Positions 1-8,393 of a stretch of DNA of 64,000 bases are shown here, one piece after another. Under the pieces are notes generated by a model. That model made no database searches, had not been told where the DNA came from, and saw only the letters and a list, made by a program, of their open reading frames with translations. Location of the stretch: positions 1 through 64,000 of IMG/VR virus record IMGVR_UViG_3300027833_000013; one strand, 5' to 3'. Numbering within the stretch: the first letter of the stretch is position 1; the number at the start of each line of letters is the position of its first letter. The stretch is from a virus. The position numbers and the translations under genes are program-made.

Positions 1-155
1 GGAACACCTTTGTGAAAGTCTCCTGAGATAAGATAGTTTAGTGCATATGATCCTGTTGAAATCCAATCAGTAGGATCGTTAAATCCAGTACTCATGCCTG
101 AGATACTCTTAGTTAAGTCCTTACGGAACTTGCTTACATCAAATGATTTAGCCAT
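1..155 (-). CDS. uvsX: UvsX-like recombinase, N-terminal fragment (runs off the window edge)
   Basis: Reading leftward from ATG at 155, the 51 visible codons give an open frame starting MAKSFDVSKFRKDL and containing PTDWISTGSYALNYLISGD, followed by FHKGVP at the edge. This resembles the N-terminus of T4-type UvsX, the RecA-family strand-exchange protein of phage recombination-dependent replication, just ahead of where its Walker A loop should lie. A good ribosome binding site (TAGGAG) precedes the ATG. It sits directly downstream of gp32, its functional partner, separated by a terminator-like hairpin. The ATPase core is outside the window, so the call rests on N-terminal similarity and context. 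Confidence 0.8.
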   Translation of the reverse strand, partial: MAKSFDVSKFRKDLTKSISGMSTGFNDPTDWISTGSYALNYLISGDFHKGV

Positions 156-180
156 GTTTTCTCCTAAAAAGCTATAAAGA

Positions 181-204
181 AGTAAGGGGCCGTAACCCCT
201 TACT
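181..204 (-). terminator. Hairpin terminator between gp32 and uvsX
   Basis: A perfect 9-bp stem (AGTAAGGGG/CCCCTTACT) with a 6-nt loop lies 11 nt past the gp32 stop. On the minus strand it is followed by TTCTTTATAG, a weak U-rich tail. It probably attenuates rather than fully stops transcription from gp32 into uvsX. Confidence 0.6.
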
Positions 205-214
205 GATCAGTTTA

Positions 215-1210
215 TTAACCTTGTTGACGCGAACGGATCATTGCTAGAATGTCATTCGCTTCACCACCTGTTGCTGCCGGTGCTTCTGCTACTGGAGCAG
301 TTACTGCCGGAGCCGCTTCTGGAGTTGGTGTTGGAGTTGGTGTTGGAGCCGCTACTGCGTCAGCTGTTCTTGAAACAGCACTACCACCTGCACTTGCAAC
401 ATTTGGATCACCTGTACGTGACTGCATGCCTGCAGGACGGAAGTATTGCGACCAACGTTCTGCATCATACGGTTGGTTATCAACCGATGCTTCAAACATT
501 TCTTGCATTACTTTAACAGCAATCTCATCTGGCTTCTTAGGAAGAAAGTCACCTAAGTTATACAATCCGTGTGTATTTACAGCATTCATTTCAGCATCAG
601 TCAGTGGGCGCTCTCTACGTGCCCAGTTAGATGTTGAGTAGTCTGCATAACCACCTTTACTAGTTTTGTTTAAACGGAAGTCTACGCCACCTGTAAAGTC
701 TGTTGGCAATTCTTCCATATCTGGATCCATAAGTGCCTGCTTAATAAGCTGGAAAATTTGTGGACCAATAATAAAGCGTCGAATCGGATTCTCTGGTGAT
801 TCTTCTTGCAACGGATTATCTGATACAAAGCCTTGGAATACGTATGAACGTTTCTTCCAGTATTTACGACCCATGTCTTCAAGACTTGCGTCTTTAAACC
901 AACCGCGTACTTCGCTTAGAATATTACAAGAATCGCCATACATTTCCATACAAGGTACTTGTACTTGTACAGGCTTGCTTGACGGCTCGCCTTTGATGCC
1001 TGAAAAAGGTAACTTAATCATAAGTCGCTCTGTCCAGAAAAATGTATTGGATTCGTCTTTGTCTGGAAGGAATCGTACAGTTGCACTTTGTCCTTCTTGC
1101 ATATTCCAGAATGGAAATATTGCGTTGTCGCCTCCACCTGACGAACGATTGCCGCCTGTGTTTGCTTCTTGTTCTTTGAGCTTCGCTCGGATTTCTGCTA
1201 ATGATGCCAT
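215..1210 (-). CDS. 32: Single-stranded DNA-binding protein gp32
   Basis: A 331-aa T4-type gp32, the cooperative ssDNA-binding protein that coats replication and recombination intermediates. The N-terminus (MASLAEIRAKLKEQE) is the basic LAST-like self-association segment, followed by the OB-fold core with FRFLPD-type sequence (VRFLPDKDE, residues 45-53). C87 and C95 match two of the three zinc-binding cysteines of T4 gp32, but the third (CxxC in T4) is not present, so zinc binding may be reduced or lost. The C-terminal third is a low-complexity Pro/Thr/Ala linker (four or more PT repeats near residues 288-296) ending in DILAMIRSRQQG, instead of the serine-rich acidic tail of T4. A strong Shine-Dalgarno (TAGGAGGC) precedes the ATG and a consensus promoter lies upstream. 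Confidence 0.93.
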   Translation of the reverse strand: MASLAEIRAKLKEQEANTGGNRSSGGGDNAIFPFWNMQEGQSATVRFLPDKDESNTFFWTERLMIKLPFSGIKGEPSSKPVQVQVPCMEMYGDSCNILSEVRGWFKDASLEDMGRKYWKKRSYVFQGFVSDNPLQEESPENPIRRFIIGPQIFQLIKQALMDPDMEELPTDFTGGVDFRLNKTSKGGYADYSTSNWARRERPLTDAEMNAVNTHGLYNLGDFLPKKPDEIAVKVMQEMFEASVDNQPYDAERWSQYFRPAGMQSRTGDPNVASAGGSAVSRTADAVAAPTPTPTPTPEAAPAVTAPVAEAPAATGGEANDILAMIRSRQQG

Positions 1211-1301
1211 AGTTTTATGCCTCCTAATAGTGCCTATGTTTTTCTATATGTAGCTACATTGCTACGTTCTTCGTGCCTGTTTGTCGTATAGCACAGTATA
1301 T

Positions 1302-1330
1302 ATAATACACTGATTGCTACAACATGTCAA
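1302..1330 (-). promoter_or_regulatory. Consensus sigma70-type early promoter of gp32
   Basis: On the minus strand, TTGACA (1330-1325) and TATTAT (1307-1302) are separated by exactly 17 nt. The predicted transcript has a leader of about 85 nt containing a small hairpin (GTAGC-AATGTA-GCTAC, 1250-1265) before the ribosome site. T4 gp32 represses its own translation by binding its leader. Whether this hairpin plays that role is inference. Confidence 0.85.
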
Positions 1331-1369
1331 GTCTTTTTTAAAGAAAAAGAAATAAAACTTATAAGTGGG

Positions 1370-3682
1370 TTAGCGTAGTCCTGCTAACTCACGAATTCTG
1401 TCAAAATCATCTTCCATTGTATCTTGAGTTGTTTGATCGTTTTCGCCATTAATAATAGATAAAACTACATCCTCGGAAGGTCCTTGATCGCCCCAATCAT
1501 CTGCAACAACATCTGCAACTTTTTGAATTTTTGGTTCTGCTATTGGAAATGTTATGTTTCGACTAGTGATTGCACTAACTACTTCATCATACCAAGATTC
1601 AATTGCTTCTTCGTCTGATACTGCTTCCATTTGCTGTGGTTGTGTTTGCATTTGATGTTGTTCTACAGTTGCTTGAACCTGTCCGATGAAACTCTTAGCA
1701 GGATTAATAAACTGTTCGCCGTAATCCTTTTCGACCATAGTAAGTATTGCTGTTTCACCTTTTGGAAATTCGCCTGTTTCTTTGTCGTAGTAACTAAGGA
1801 TGAACTCGCCTAATGGTATCTTTTGCTCTTTAGTGTCTTCAGTTGGTGCGCCATCGCCACACTCTGTTTCATCTTCTTTTTTGCTTCTATCAAAATCTGT
1901 TGTATATAGGTATTCTATTACTGGATATAATGTGTTTACAATTTGATTACCAAACTTGCCGTTCTTGCCCGAACCTGGCTTAGTTTCTAACTTCTTTGCT
2001 TCGCCGCGTAGTTTCATCATTGCTTCAATAGCTGCCATAGCATTTTTATCTAGACCTTTGAATCCGTTTGTTCTTGCTTCAATAAATGTGTATACATCCC
2101 ATACATCATTAACATAAGCGTTTGCTAAGTTACCTTGATCATCGTCTTGACCACGTTCAATCTTTTTTCCTTTACCGCGCAATGCGCCTAGTACATCTAC
2201 AGCATCATTACTTGTATTAATGTATGCTTCACTAACTCCTTCTGCCGACTCAGTTGCTAATGCGTCACTGAAAGCATCAGTCAACATACTTATATCCCAA
2301 GTATCAGTTTGGTCTAGTACATACTGTGTGCCATCATCGCCGACAACACTAACAATTTTAAATTCGCCTTCTTGGACATAACCAAATGCATCTATTGTAA
2401 CTGTAACAGGTGTGCCTTCAAGATCAATTTCTTCTTCTGGGTCGTTTATATAACCTAATCCGTCAAGTGTTGCAGTAAACACTTCAGTGTCGTCTGTACG
2501 TTGGATGTCTATTAACTCTTTGCTAAAGTCTAGAAAAATCTGTTTACTGACTGCTTCTGCAAATTGGCCCATCATTTCTTCAAAGCCTTGCTCTAGTTCA
2601 ATCTCTTCTTTGGTTGTTCCTTTTTTGCGACAAGAACCTGGCTCACCTTCTTTAGTGCCAGGTACTCGTTCGTGTCCAGTCCAGCAAGGACCTTTCTTTT
2701 CTTCTAAATCTTCTGGGCCTAGTGATTTTGCTTTAGTTGCTTCGCCTACTAGTTTGTAAATGTATGGAAATACATCTGCTAGTTCTTCGTTGAACTGTCT
2801 AATAGTAAGTTGGTCAATCCAGTTACTTGAAATATCTTCCGGAACATCTTCAAGTATAGTTGATTCAAAATTTGCAACTGTTTCTGCATATACACTTTTA
2901 CGCTGTAATGTTTCTACTGTACGCTTAACTGCATCAATACGATCATTTACTACGTCTGAATATTCTGCAAGACCTTCGGCCATGACGCCGTTTCTTGACA
3001 TATGTGATTTAAATTTCTTTAGCTTACTGAGCTCTTCCGACATACTAACAATGTGCTTACCAAAGTCATCATACGCATTACCGCCTTCTGCTACGTGTCG
3101 TGCCATTGCTCTTGCACCATTCAAATGTTTGAACGGATACTTAAAGCGTTCGCCTTCGGAACTTTCGATATGTATAGTTCCAATTTTTTGTGTGCGGCCG
3201 CCGGCACGTTCTTGATTGACACTTTCAGTATGCTTAATAACTATTCTTGCAGTGTCTACGTTTTGGTAACTTACTTTACCTGTTCCGTATAATTTTGATT
3301 CTGTCATGTTGTCGTCTCCGGAATTTGTTGCTAGATATTTATAATCTCTTTTTTCTAAATTAGATTTTGTAATATCTCTTACGTCAAAGTTTAAAAGTCT
3401 TTTTCTAGCAAAACTTCTAAGTTCTTTTAAGAAACCGTACCAATTACTTTTTTGTATTGATTCGTCTTTAGTGAATAATTCGTTGTTATACATAACAACT
3501 ACACCATCTTTTTCACTTACACTAACGCTAACACTACTGTCTTCGTCGTATTTAAAGTCAAAGTATCTAGCATCTTTAGGGATATTAGTCACTTCGCCTG
3601 CTTCGTTGCCGATAGAAACTTCACTAAACCTACCACGTATTTTATTAAAAAGCTCTTCGCTTATTGTATCTAAATCTAACAT
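1370..3682 (-). CDS. Large virion-associated protein of marine T4-like phages, function unknown
   Basis: About 770 aa, highly acidic and hydrophilic, with no enzymatic motif I recognise. It resembles large conserved structural proteins found next to the terminase in marine T4-like phages. Visible features are a cysteine-containing patch (KGPCWTGHERVPGTKEG, then SC) near residue 345, a glutamine-rich stretch near residue 685, and a C-terminus reading DDFDRIRELAGLR, a leucine-rich terminal motif seen on several marine phage proteins. I place the start at ATG 3682 (MLDLDTISEEL). An in-frame TTG at 3697 lies inside the gp17 stop/late-promoter sequence and is unlikely. No Shine-Dalgarno is present, and the ATG falls at the predicted late-promoter +1, so the message may be leaderless. 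Confidence 0.6.
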   Translation of the reverse strand: MLDLDTISEELFNKIRGRFSEVSIGNEAGEVTNIPKDARYFDFKYDEDSSVSVSVSEKDGVVVMYNNELFTKDESIQKSNWYGFLKELRSFARKRLLNFDVRDITKSNLEKRDYKYLATNSGDDNMTESKLYGTGKVSYQNVDTARIVIKHTESVNQERAGGRTQKIGTIHIESSEGERFKYPFKHLNGARAMARHVAEGGNAYDDFGKHIVSMSEELSKLKKFKSHMSRNGVMAEGLAEYSDVVNDRIDAVKRTVETLQRKSVYAETVANFESTILEDVPEDISSNWIDQLTIRQFNEELADVFPYIYKLVGEATKAKSLGPEDLEEKKGPCWTGHERVPGTKEGEPGSCRKKGTTKEEIELEQGFEEMMGQFAEAVSKQIFLDFSKELIDIQRTDDTEVFTATLDGLGYINDPEEEIDLEGTPVTVTIDAFGYVQEGEFKIVSVVGDDGTQYVLDQTDTWDISMLTDAFSDALATESAEGVSEAYINTSNDAVDVLGALRGKGKKIERGQDDDQGNLANAYVNDVWDVYTFIEARTNGFKGLDKNAMAAIEAMMKLRGEAKKLETKPGSGKNGKFGNQIVNTLYPVIEYLYTTDFDRSKKEDETECGDGAPTEDTKEQKIPLGEFILSYYDKETGEFPKGETAILTMVEKDYGEQFINPAKSFIGQVQATVEQHQMQTQPQQMEAVSDEEAIESWYDEVVSAITSRNITFPIAEPKIQKVADVVADDWGDQGPSEDVVLSIINGENDQTTQDTMEDDFDRIRELAGLR

Positions 3683-3687
3683 GTAAG

Positions 3688-3695
3688 TATTTATC
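3688..3695 (-). promoter_or_regulatory. T4-type late promoter, leaderless geometry
   Basis: GATAAATA followed by CTTAC and then ATG. With the T4 late element at -13 to -6, +1 is the A of the ATG at 3682. The element overlaps the TGA stop of the terminase gene. Confidence 0.65.
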
Positions 3696-5274
3696 AATAA
3701 CTGCTACTAATAAAGATAGGCATGGGCGGTTCGTAGTCCTCTACCGAGTCTACTTGATTGAAGGTATTATAAATTCTAGGATCCCAATCTTTAAGCACAG
3801 CCATCATCCTAAGTGCAAGTAATGTTGCACTTATTAAATCGTCACTTTGTCCTGTCTTAGCTTGGTAACTACTACCTGTTGCAACAAAGTTTTTAAGTTC
3901 TGATACAAACGGTTTACTATGTATAATCATTTTATCATTTTCTAACATTGTTTTAAGTCTACTACATGCTGTAATTTTAGTACCATGTGTAGTATTAAAT
4001 CCTTTGCGGAATTTTCTTACGTGACCTTTGCGCATTGGTTCACTTACAAATAATCCAGGAATATTTTCTTCACCATAGTCATTTATAACAAGTAGGCATG
4101 CTTCACCAATTCCGTTGTTTTCAACACTCCAATATATACCATTTGCATTATTAGTTTCTTGTTGTATGTAGTTGCATGTGTCTGCAAGTACTCTTATTTG
4201 TCCTGGTATAGCTGTTGTATTATGTTGCCACTCTGCTACTTGCTCGTAACTAGGTAATTCAAATACTTGTATAGCGGCATTATCTCCGCCTGTGCCCATA
4301 CTAGGATCAAGGGCAACTGCATACGTAAACTCTGGCGTTGGCTTTTTATACCAACGTGTTTGCCCCATATTAATTATAGGGACATCTCCCTCCATTGTTG
4401 CTAGTTTAATTGAGCTTACAAGTGTTTCATCAAATACTAAGAATTCACAATCATATTCGCGTCTAAATCTTTCTTCGCCAATGCGTCCAAGTTCTTCTTG
4501 TTTCCACTTGTCGTCTCTGTCTGGATGTTCTGTCCAGTAGCTACGGAAACTATGAAACCCATTTTGTCCTAGTTCTTGTTCATTACCGTGTTCGTCAAAC
4601 TTATCTTCTGCTTGTTTCCAAATTGTAGCAAATGTATCTTCGTCACTGTTAGGTGTACTTGTAAGAATTGCTCGTCCACCAGTTGCTAGTGTAGGCGATA
4701 TAGAAGTCCAAAAGTCAATAGCAACATTAGGTTGCACAAATGCAAACTCATCACAGTATAACAATGATATGGACATACCACGTCCTGTGTTGCCTGTTGT
4801 TGTAGCACTAACAATACGTGACCCATTTTCAAATTCAATACTACCTTTGTTGTAGTTTGTAACACCGGCACGTATATGGTCTGGGCACATTTCATAGAGA
4901 TAGCGGATACGTTGCATAATCTCTTGAGCGCCTGTATACTTGTGTGCGGCAATTAGAATTGTTTGATCAGGTACAAACATTGCGTACCACGCTAAGTAGA
5001 TCGCCGCACACGTTGTTTTTCCTGTTTGCCTAGGCAACATATTAATATTAAATCTATAGTTATGATAGCTTGCAAGTAACCGTTCTTGATATTCAAACGG
5101 ATCAAAAAGAAGTTTTCCTTTTACCGGATGTTGTATATATGCAAAATTACGTGCAAAATAGTCATATCCGTCTTTAGGATCCATACACTTCATAAGGTCT
5201 TCAACGTGTGCTTCACTAAATGTTTCTTGTCTATTTGCCTTCTTAATTAAGACGCCGTCTAGTGCTGTTGCCAT
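3694..5274 (-). CDS. 17: Terminase large subunit gp17 (packaging ATPase-nuclease)
   Basis: A 526-aa T4-type large terminase that pumps and cuts concatemeric DNA at the portal. The N-terminal ATPase shows Walker A RQTGKT (residues 82-87), Walker B LLYCDE (171-176) and the coupling motif around TSTPNS. The C-terminal RNase H-like nuclease has its metal-binding aspartate in ALDPSMGTGGD. The length is a little short of T4 gp17 (610 aa), mainly at the N-terminus. The start ATG overlaps the TAA of the preceding dioxygenase gene (TAATG), with GGGAGG about 10 nt upstream. The small subunit gp16 lies 2.6 kb upstream in the same direction. Confidence 0.95.
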   Translation of the reverse strand: MATALDGVLIKKANRQETFSEAHVEDLMKCMDPKDGYDYFARNFAYIQHPVKGKLLFDPFEYQERLLASYHNYRFNINMLPRQTGKTTCAAIYLAWYAMFVPDQTILIAAHKYTGAQEIMQRIRYLYEMCPDHIRAGVTNYNKGSIEFENGSRIVSATTTGNTGRGMSISLLYCDEFAFVQPNVAIDFWTSISPTLATGGRAILTSTPNSDEDTFATIWKQAEDKFDEHGNEQELGQNGFHSFRSYWTEHPDRDDKWKQEELGRIGEERFRREYDCEFLVFDETLVSSIKLATMEGDVPIINMGQTRWYKKPTPEFTYAVALDPSMGTGGDNAAIQVFELPSYEQVAEWQHNTTAIPGQIRVLADTCNYIQQETNNANGIYWSVENNGIGEACLLVINDYGEENIPGLFVSEPMRKGHVRKFRKGFNTTHGTKITACSRLKTMLENDKMIIHSKPFVSELKNFVATGSSYQAKTGQSDDLISATLLALRMMAVLKDWDPRIYNTFNQVDSVEDYEPPMPIFISSSY

Positions 5275-6041
5275 TAGTGTTCAACCTCCCACATTCTGCC
5301 GTGCTTCATAAACTCACCTATAATATTAATACTACGCCTGCGCTCAATAGGTGCAATTCGCGGAGTAACACTGTGTACACTGTGTTTAACATTTAAAAAC
5401 ATACCAAAGCTATTTGCTTTATACGGAATTTCAATGTGTGGAATATGTACATCATCTTCTACTTCTCTACCTGTATTTGGTTTTGGTTTAAAATTTTCTA
5501 CTTCTTTAATAGTTTCGTGTATTGTAAAGTTTCCACCTGTTGCAGTATCTGTATCTTTTTTCATATACAATAACCCTGCATATATTTCTTTAGGGTTATC
5601 TAAGTGCGGGGTTCTTGACGTACCTGTTTGATCAATTGGTTCGTGTACTACAAATTGACAGTCAGTAACATGTTTACCTTTTGACAGTTTACGTATTCCT
5701 ACACTATCTGTAATTAAATTTTCATAAAACTCTGCACCATAATATTGTAGTATACCTTTTTCAAATAGTCTAGCACAGCTTCTAAAGTATTCTGGACTAG
5801 TATGGAATTCAAAAAAGTCATTCCATATATTAGGAATAACTGCATCTTCTTTTGCTTGGCGGCTTTTATATCTAAAAGTTATACCTGCATCGCCTGGTTC
5901 AGTACTGCATACTATGTCTTCAGGAAATGTTTTTTCTAATTCATCATAAATCTTTTGCGGCAATGCACCATCAATAGCTACATACGGATAAGGATATGAC
6001 TTTACTGTTTTACAGTTTTGTATTACACTTAAATTGCTCAT
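5274..6041 (-). CDS. 2-oxoglutarate/Fe(II)-dependent dioxygenase family protein
   Basis: About 255 aa with the double-stranded beta-helix ligand pattern: HxD in TPHLDNP, a downstream His in NVKHSVHSV, and the 2OG-anchoring Arg in ERRRSINIIGE. The family oxidises an organic substrate (often a protein side chain) using 2OG and O2; the substrate is unknown. I use ATG 6041 (MSNLSVIQ). The upstream in-frame TTG at 6056 falls in the preceding terminator's U-run and a weak late-promoter-like AGTAAATA (6046-6053). It sits between the gp6105-type acidic protein and gp17, translationally coupled to gp17. It is one of five dioxygenase-like genes in this window. Confidence 0.8.
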   Translation of the reverse strand: MSNLSVIQNCKTVKSYPYPYVAIDGALPQKIYDELEKTFPEDIVCSTEPGDAGITFRYKSRQAKEDAVIPNIWNDFFEFHTSPEYFRSCARLFEKGILQYYGAEFYENLITDSVGIRKLSKGKHVTDCQFVVHEPIDQTGTSRTPHLDNPKEIYAGLLYMKKDTDTATGGNFTIHETIKEVENFKPKPNTGREVEDDVHIPHIEIPYKANSFGMFLNVKHSVHSVTPRIAPIERRRSINIIGEFMKHGRMWEVEH

Positions 6042-6053
6042 ACAGTATTTACT

Positions 6054-6081
6054 CAAAAAAATAGCGCCCGAAGACGCTATT
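6054..6081 (-). terminator. Rho-independent terminator with UUCG tetraloop
   Basis: On the minus strand the stem AATAGCGTC/GGCGCTATT (9 bp including one G-U) closes a TTCG loop and runs straight into seven T residues. It ends the operon 7855-6105 before the dioxygenase/terminase genes. Confidence 0.88.
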
Positions 6082-6104
6082 GAATGTTATAAATTAAGAC
6101 TTAT

Positions 6105-7295
6105 TTAAAAAGATATTGCTCTAATAGCACGGAGTGTTTCTTCATGCTCTAGTGTAGCTTCATCTTTTTCATCTTCGTCATCATCTTTTTTATCCCAAGG
6201 TGCTTTAGGTAATGTTACATCTTTTTTAGACTTAGCCTTCTCATCTGCTGAGTAAGCGTCTCGATCTTTCATTCCTTCTTCTTGTGTCTGGCCTGCATTT
6301 TTTGCAATTCTTGCTAATTCTTCATCGGCTTCTGATGTCTTGCCTGAAATGCTATACGTAGTATCACTGTTAACTTCACTTGACTCATCTTCGCCGCCCG
6401 TGAATCCTAGAGAATCTAGTCTATCTTGTACCCATTCGTACGGATCGCCATCTCTAGCTTTTTGTGTACCATATGGCATATCGCCACTTTGAACAAAGTA
6501 TGAATATAAATCATCGTATAAGTCGTCATGGTCCATAATATCAGCACCTTGTTTCATTGCCGACGCTGATTCAGGATGCTTGGCAAGAATAGCTTGAACT
6601 TCATCTTCTTCCATGGCTTCGTTAGTGTCTTCGTCATCATCATCTTCGCCATCACGTTGTGCAATCGCTTGACTCATTGGCTCTTCTTTATCGCCATCAT
6701 TGTCTAAGTCTGGAAAATCTGGCTTTTTCTTTTCAGCAAGTGCGGCATACAATTCATTCTTAATAGCTTCAATTGCTTCTTCGTCTGATGCTTCAACTGC
6801 TAATGGATTGTCACCATCAGCTGCCGGTTCGTGCATTGTCTTTGAACGGTTAATACCGCCTGACAAATCGTGTGTCATAGTGTGGTGATCTGCGTATGAC
6901 GGATCAGCATCGTTTGCCCATTCGTCAACTTCAACTCCTTCACTGCATCCACACGATGAACATGCTTTTAGTATGTGTTTCTTTTCGCCGCACTCTGGAC
7001 ACGGGCCTTCATTTTCACCGTATGCGCCTTCGCTTGGCATCTCATCAGCAGGTGGAGCATCCATAATACTAAGTGCCTTGTTCATTGGCATACTAGTCAT
7101 TGCAGGGCCTTCTGGAGCTTTTGTGGTTAGTTCGCCACCGCTACGCATTATGCTAAGAAGTTGTGCAACTTCGTCTGCACTGTCGCCTGCCATTGAAATA
7201 TTCATTGACGCTGTTTCCGCTAACGGATCAGTTTGTTCGTTAATGGTTTGTATATCTTTATCTAAATTTGCTAACTTAGTTAATAGGTCTTTCAT
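6105..7295 (-). CDS. Acidic virion-type protein with a zinc-ribbon-like cluster
   Basis: A 396-aa, very Asp/Glu-rich protein with no recognisable catalytic domain. The N-terminus is predicted helical (MKDLLTKLANLDKDIQTINEQ). A compact cysteine cluster, CPEC at 99-102 and CSSCGC at 112-117, looks like a small zinc ribbon. The rest is low-complexity acidic sequence with a long DDDDE tract near residue 215. It follows the 7292-7855 gene with an ATGA overlap and a strong AGGAGG site, so the two are co-translated. Context between gp16 and gp17 suggests a head or scaffold-core role. That is inference. Confidence 0.6.
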   Translation of the reverse strand: MKDLLTKLANLDKDIQTINEQTDPLAETASMNISMAGDSADEVAQLLSIMRSGGELTTKAPEGPAMTSMPMNKALSIMDAPPADEMPSEGAYGENEGPCPECGEKKHILKACSSCGCSEGVEVDEWANDADPSYADHHTMTHDLSGGINRSKTMHEPAADGDNPLAVEASDEEAIEAIKNELYAALAEKKKPDFPDLDNDGDKEEPMSQAIAQRDGEDDDDEDTNEAMEEDEVQAILAKHPESASAMKQGADIMDHDDLYDDLYSYFVQSGDMPYGTQKARDGDPYEWVQDRLDSLGFTGGEDESSEVNSDTTYSISGKTSEADEELARIAKNAGQTQEEGMKDRDAYSADEKAKSKKDVTLPKAPWDKKDDDEDEKDEATLEHEETLRAIRAISF

Positions 7296-7855
7296 TTTGC
7301 ACCTCCTACTGGGCTTTTTGTATTTTCGTTGTCACCTATATCGCTACTGTCTCCTACAGGAGCTCCAGCAGTAGGATCAATTGTACGCTCTTTACGTACA
7401 GTTTCTAGTTCCTTTAAAAGGTCCATAACTCTATTTCCAGCAACATTGTCTTGGGCGCTTTCGCCTCCCATGTCTTCAGTTTCTAGTTTAGTTTCATAAG
7501 GTTCATCTGTGTTAGAGTCTTGATAATCTTCTCTAGGATCGTTCATGTTTCTTACTATAAATCTAGCTTGATCACATCCACAACAGTCTGCAACGTATTG
7601 TTGTAACACTTGCGGTGTACTAGGATAGTTCATTTCAACTTCCCAGTATGTAACTTCTTCATTTTGTAACTGTGGAAAATCTAAAGGACGTTCTTGTATT
7701 GGGGTTTTCTTACCTGCTCCCATACTAGTAACTTCAAATTTCTGTAAGCATGTTTCCATACTGTCTTCAAACCCTTCAGGTAATGCACCTGCATACCCTA
7801 TTTTGAATGAATAAGTCTTTTTAGACTCTAATAAAACTTCTGTAAACGATCTCAT
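7292..7855 (-). CDS. Conserved marine-phage protein with capsid-targeting-like N-terminus
   Basis: 187 aa. The N-terminus MRSFTEVLLESKK resembles the T4 capsid targeting sequence pattern (M-x-S/T-Y/F-x-E-hydrophobic-hydrophobic-x-E) of internal head proteins. The next block (KTYSFKIGYAG, then a folded region with DCCGCDQARF) looks like a small alpha/beta domain. The last 70 residues are acidic and disordered. The T4 family is cleaved by gp21 after targeting; a gp21 protease is not in this window. It lies in an operon with gp16 (upstream) and the acidic 396-aa protein (ATGA overlap). A head-internal role is inference. Confidence 0.55.
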   Translation of the reverse strand: MRSFTEVLLESKKTYSFKIGYAGALPEGFEDSMETCLQKFEVTSMGAGKKTPIQERPLDFPQLQNEEVTYWEVEMNYPSTPQVLQQYVADCCGCDQARFIVRNMNDPREDYQDSNTDEPYETKLETEDMGGESAQDNVAGNRVMDLLKELETVRKERTIDPTAGAPVGDSSDIGDNENTKSPVGGAK

Positions 7856-7872
7856 GATTAATTCCTTATAAA

Positions 7873-8370
7873 CTATTTATCTTTATCCATACCTTTTAGC
7901 TTCTCTAACAAGCTATTTCGGTCAGTAACAACATAGCCTGCTCCGTTGATGATACCAGCGCCTGCGTCAAGGCCGCCGTCTTTATCTGCTTTTTCTTTTT
8001 TAAGTTGTAAGTCAATCATTTTTAACTTCTTATCTAACTTAGCAACTTTAGCATCAAGAGACGTTTTAAGCATGCCGCCAGCTACTTCAAATACTCTACC
8101 ACTGTAACGACTTTCTACATTCATACCTAAATCCATTAGATCGTCATATGCTTGCATAGCTTTGTTAGCAATTTCATTAAGCTCTTTATCTGCCATTTCG
8201 CCTAAACCTTTTACAGCTGGTAGTGCTCCTGTAATTTTATCAAACTCAGCAATATCTCGCTTAGTTTCCTTTTGCTCAGCTACTTTTATTTCAACTTTTT
8301 CAGCTTTACTTGCGGCGATTATTTCTTGACTGTCAGGTAAGTTTAATAATTCTTCTAATTTTTTTGTCAT
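7873..8370 (-). CDS. 16: Terminase small subunit gp16
   Basis: 165 aa with the layout of T4-type gp16: a short N-terminal motif (MTKKLEELLNLPDSQE), a charged linker, then a long central coiled coil (about residues 45-130, ending AKLDKKLKMIDLQLKKEK) that forms the oligomeric ring, and a flexible tail. gp16 recognises DNA and stimulates gp17 ATPase. The T4 protein is 164 aa, so the length matches. The leader has TGGAAATG as a modest ribosome site, and a weaker late element GCTAAATA lies at 8395-8402. Confidence 0.85.
   Translation of the reverse strand: MTKKLEELLNLPDSQEIIAASKAEKVEIKVAEQKETKRDIAEFDKITGALPAVKGLGEMADKELNEIANKAMQAYDDLMDLGMNVESRYSGRVFEVAGGMLKTSLDAKVAKLDKKLKMIDLQLKKEKADKDGGLDAGAGIINGAGYVVTDRNSLLEKLKGMDKDK
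7874..7881 (-). promoter_or_regulatory. T4-type late promoter embedded in the gp16 stop
   Basis: GATAAATAG on the minus strand, where the final TAG is the gp16 stop codon. It is followed 12 nt after the element by AAGGA and the ATG at 7855. Confidence 0.7.
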
Positions 8371-8393
8371 ATCATTTCCATTAACTGCTACTA

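Noticed and set aside
316-352. GGAGTTGGTGTT repeats
   Set aside because: They encode the Pro-Thr linker of gp32; a simple low-complexity linker, not a separate element.
6042-6056. TTG start at 6056 for the dioxygenase
   Set aside because: It falls in the terminator U-run and has no ribosome site; ATG 6041 is preferred.
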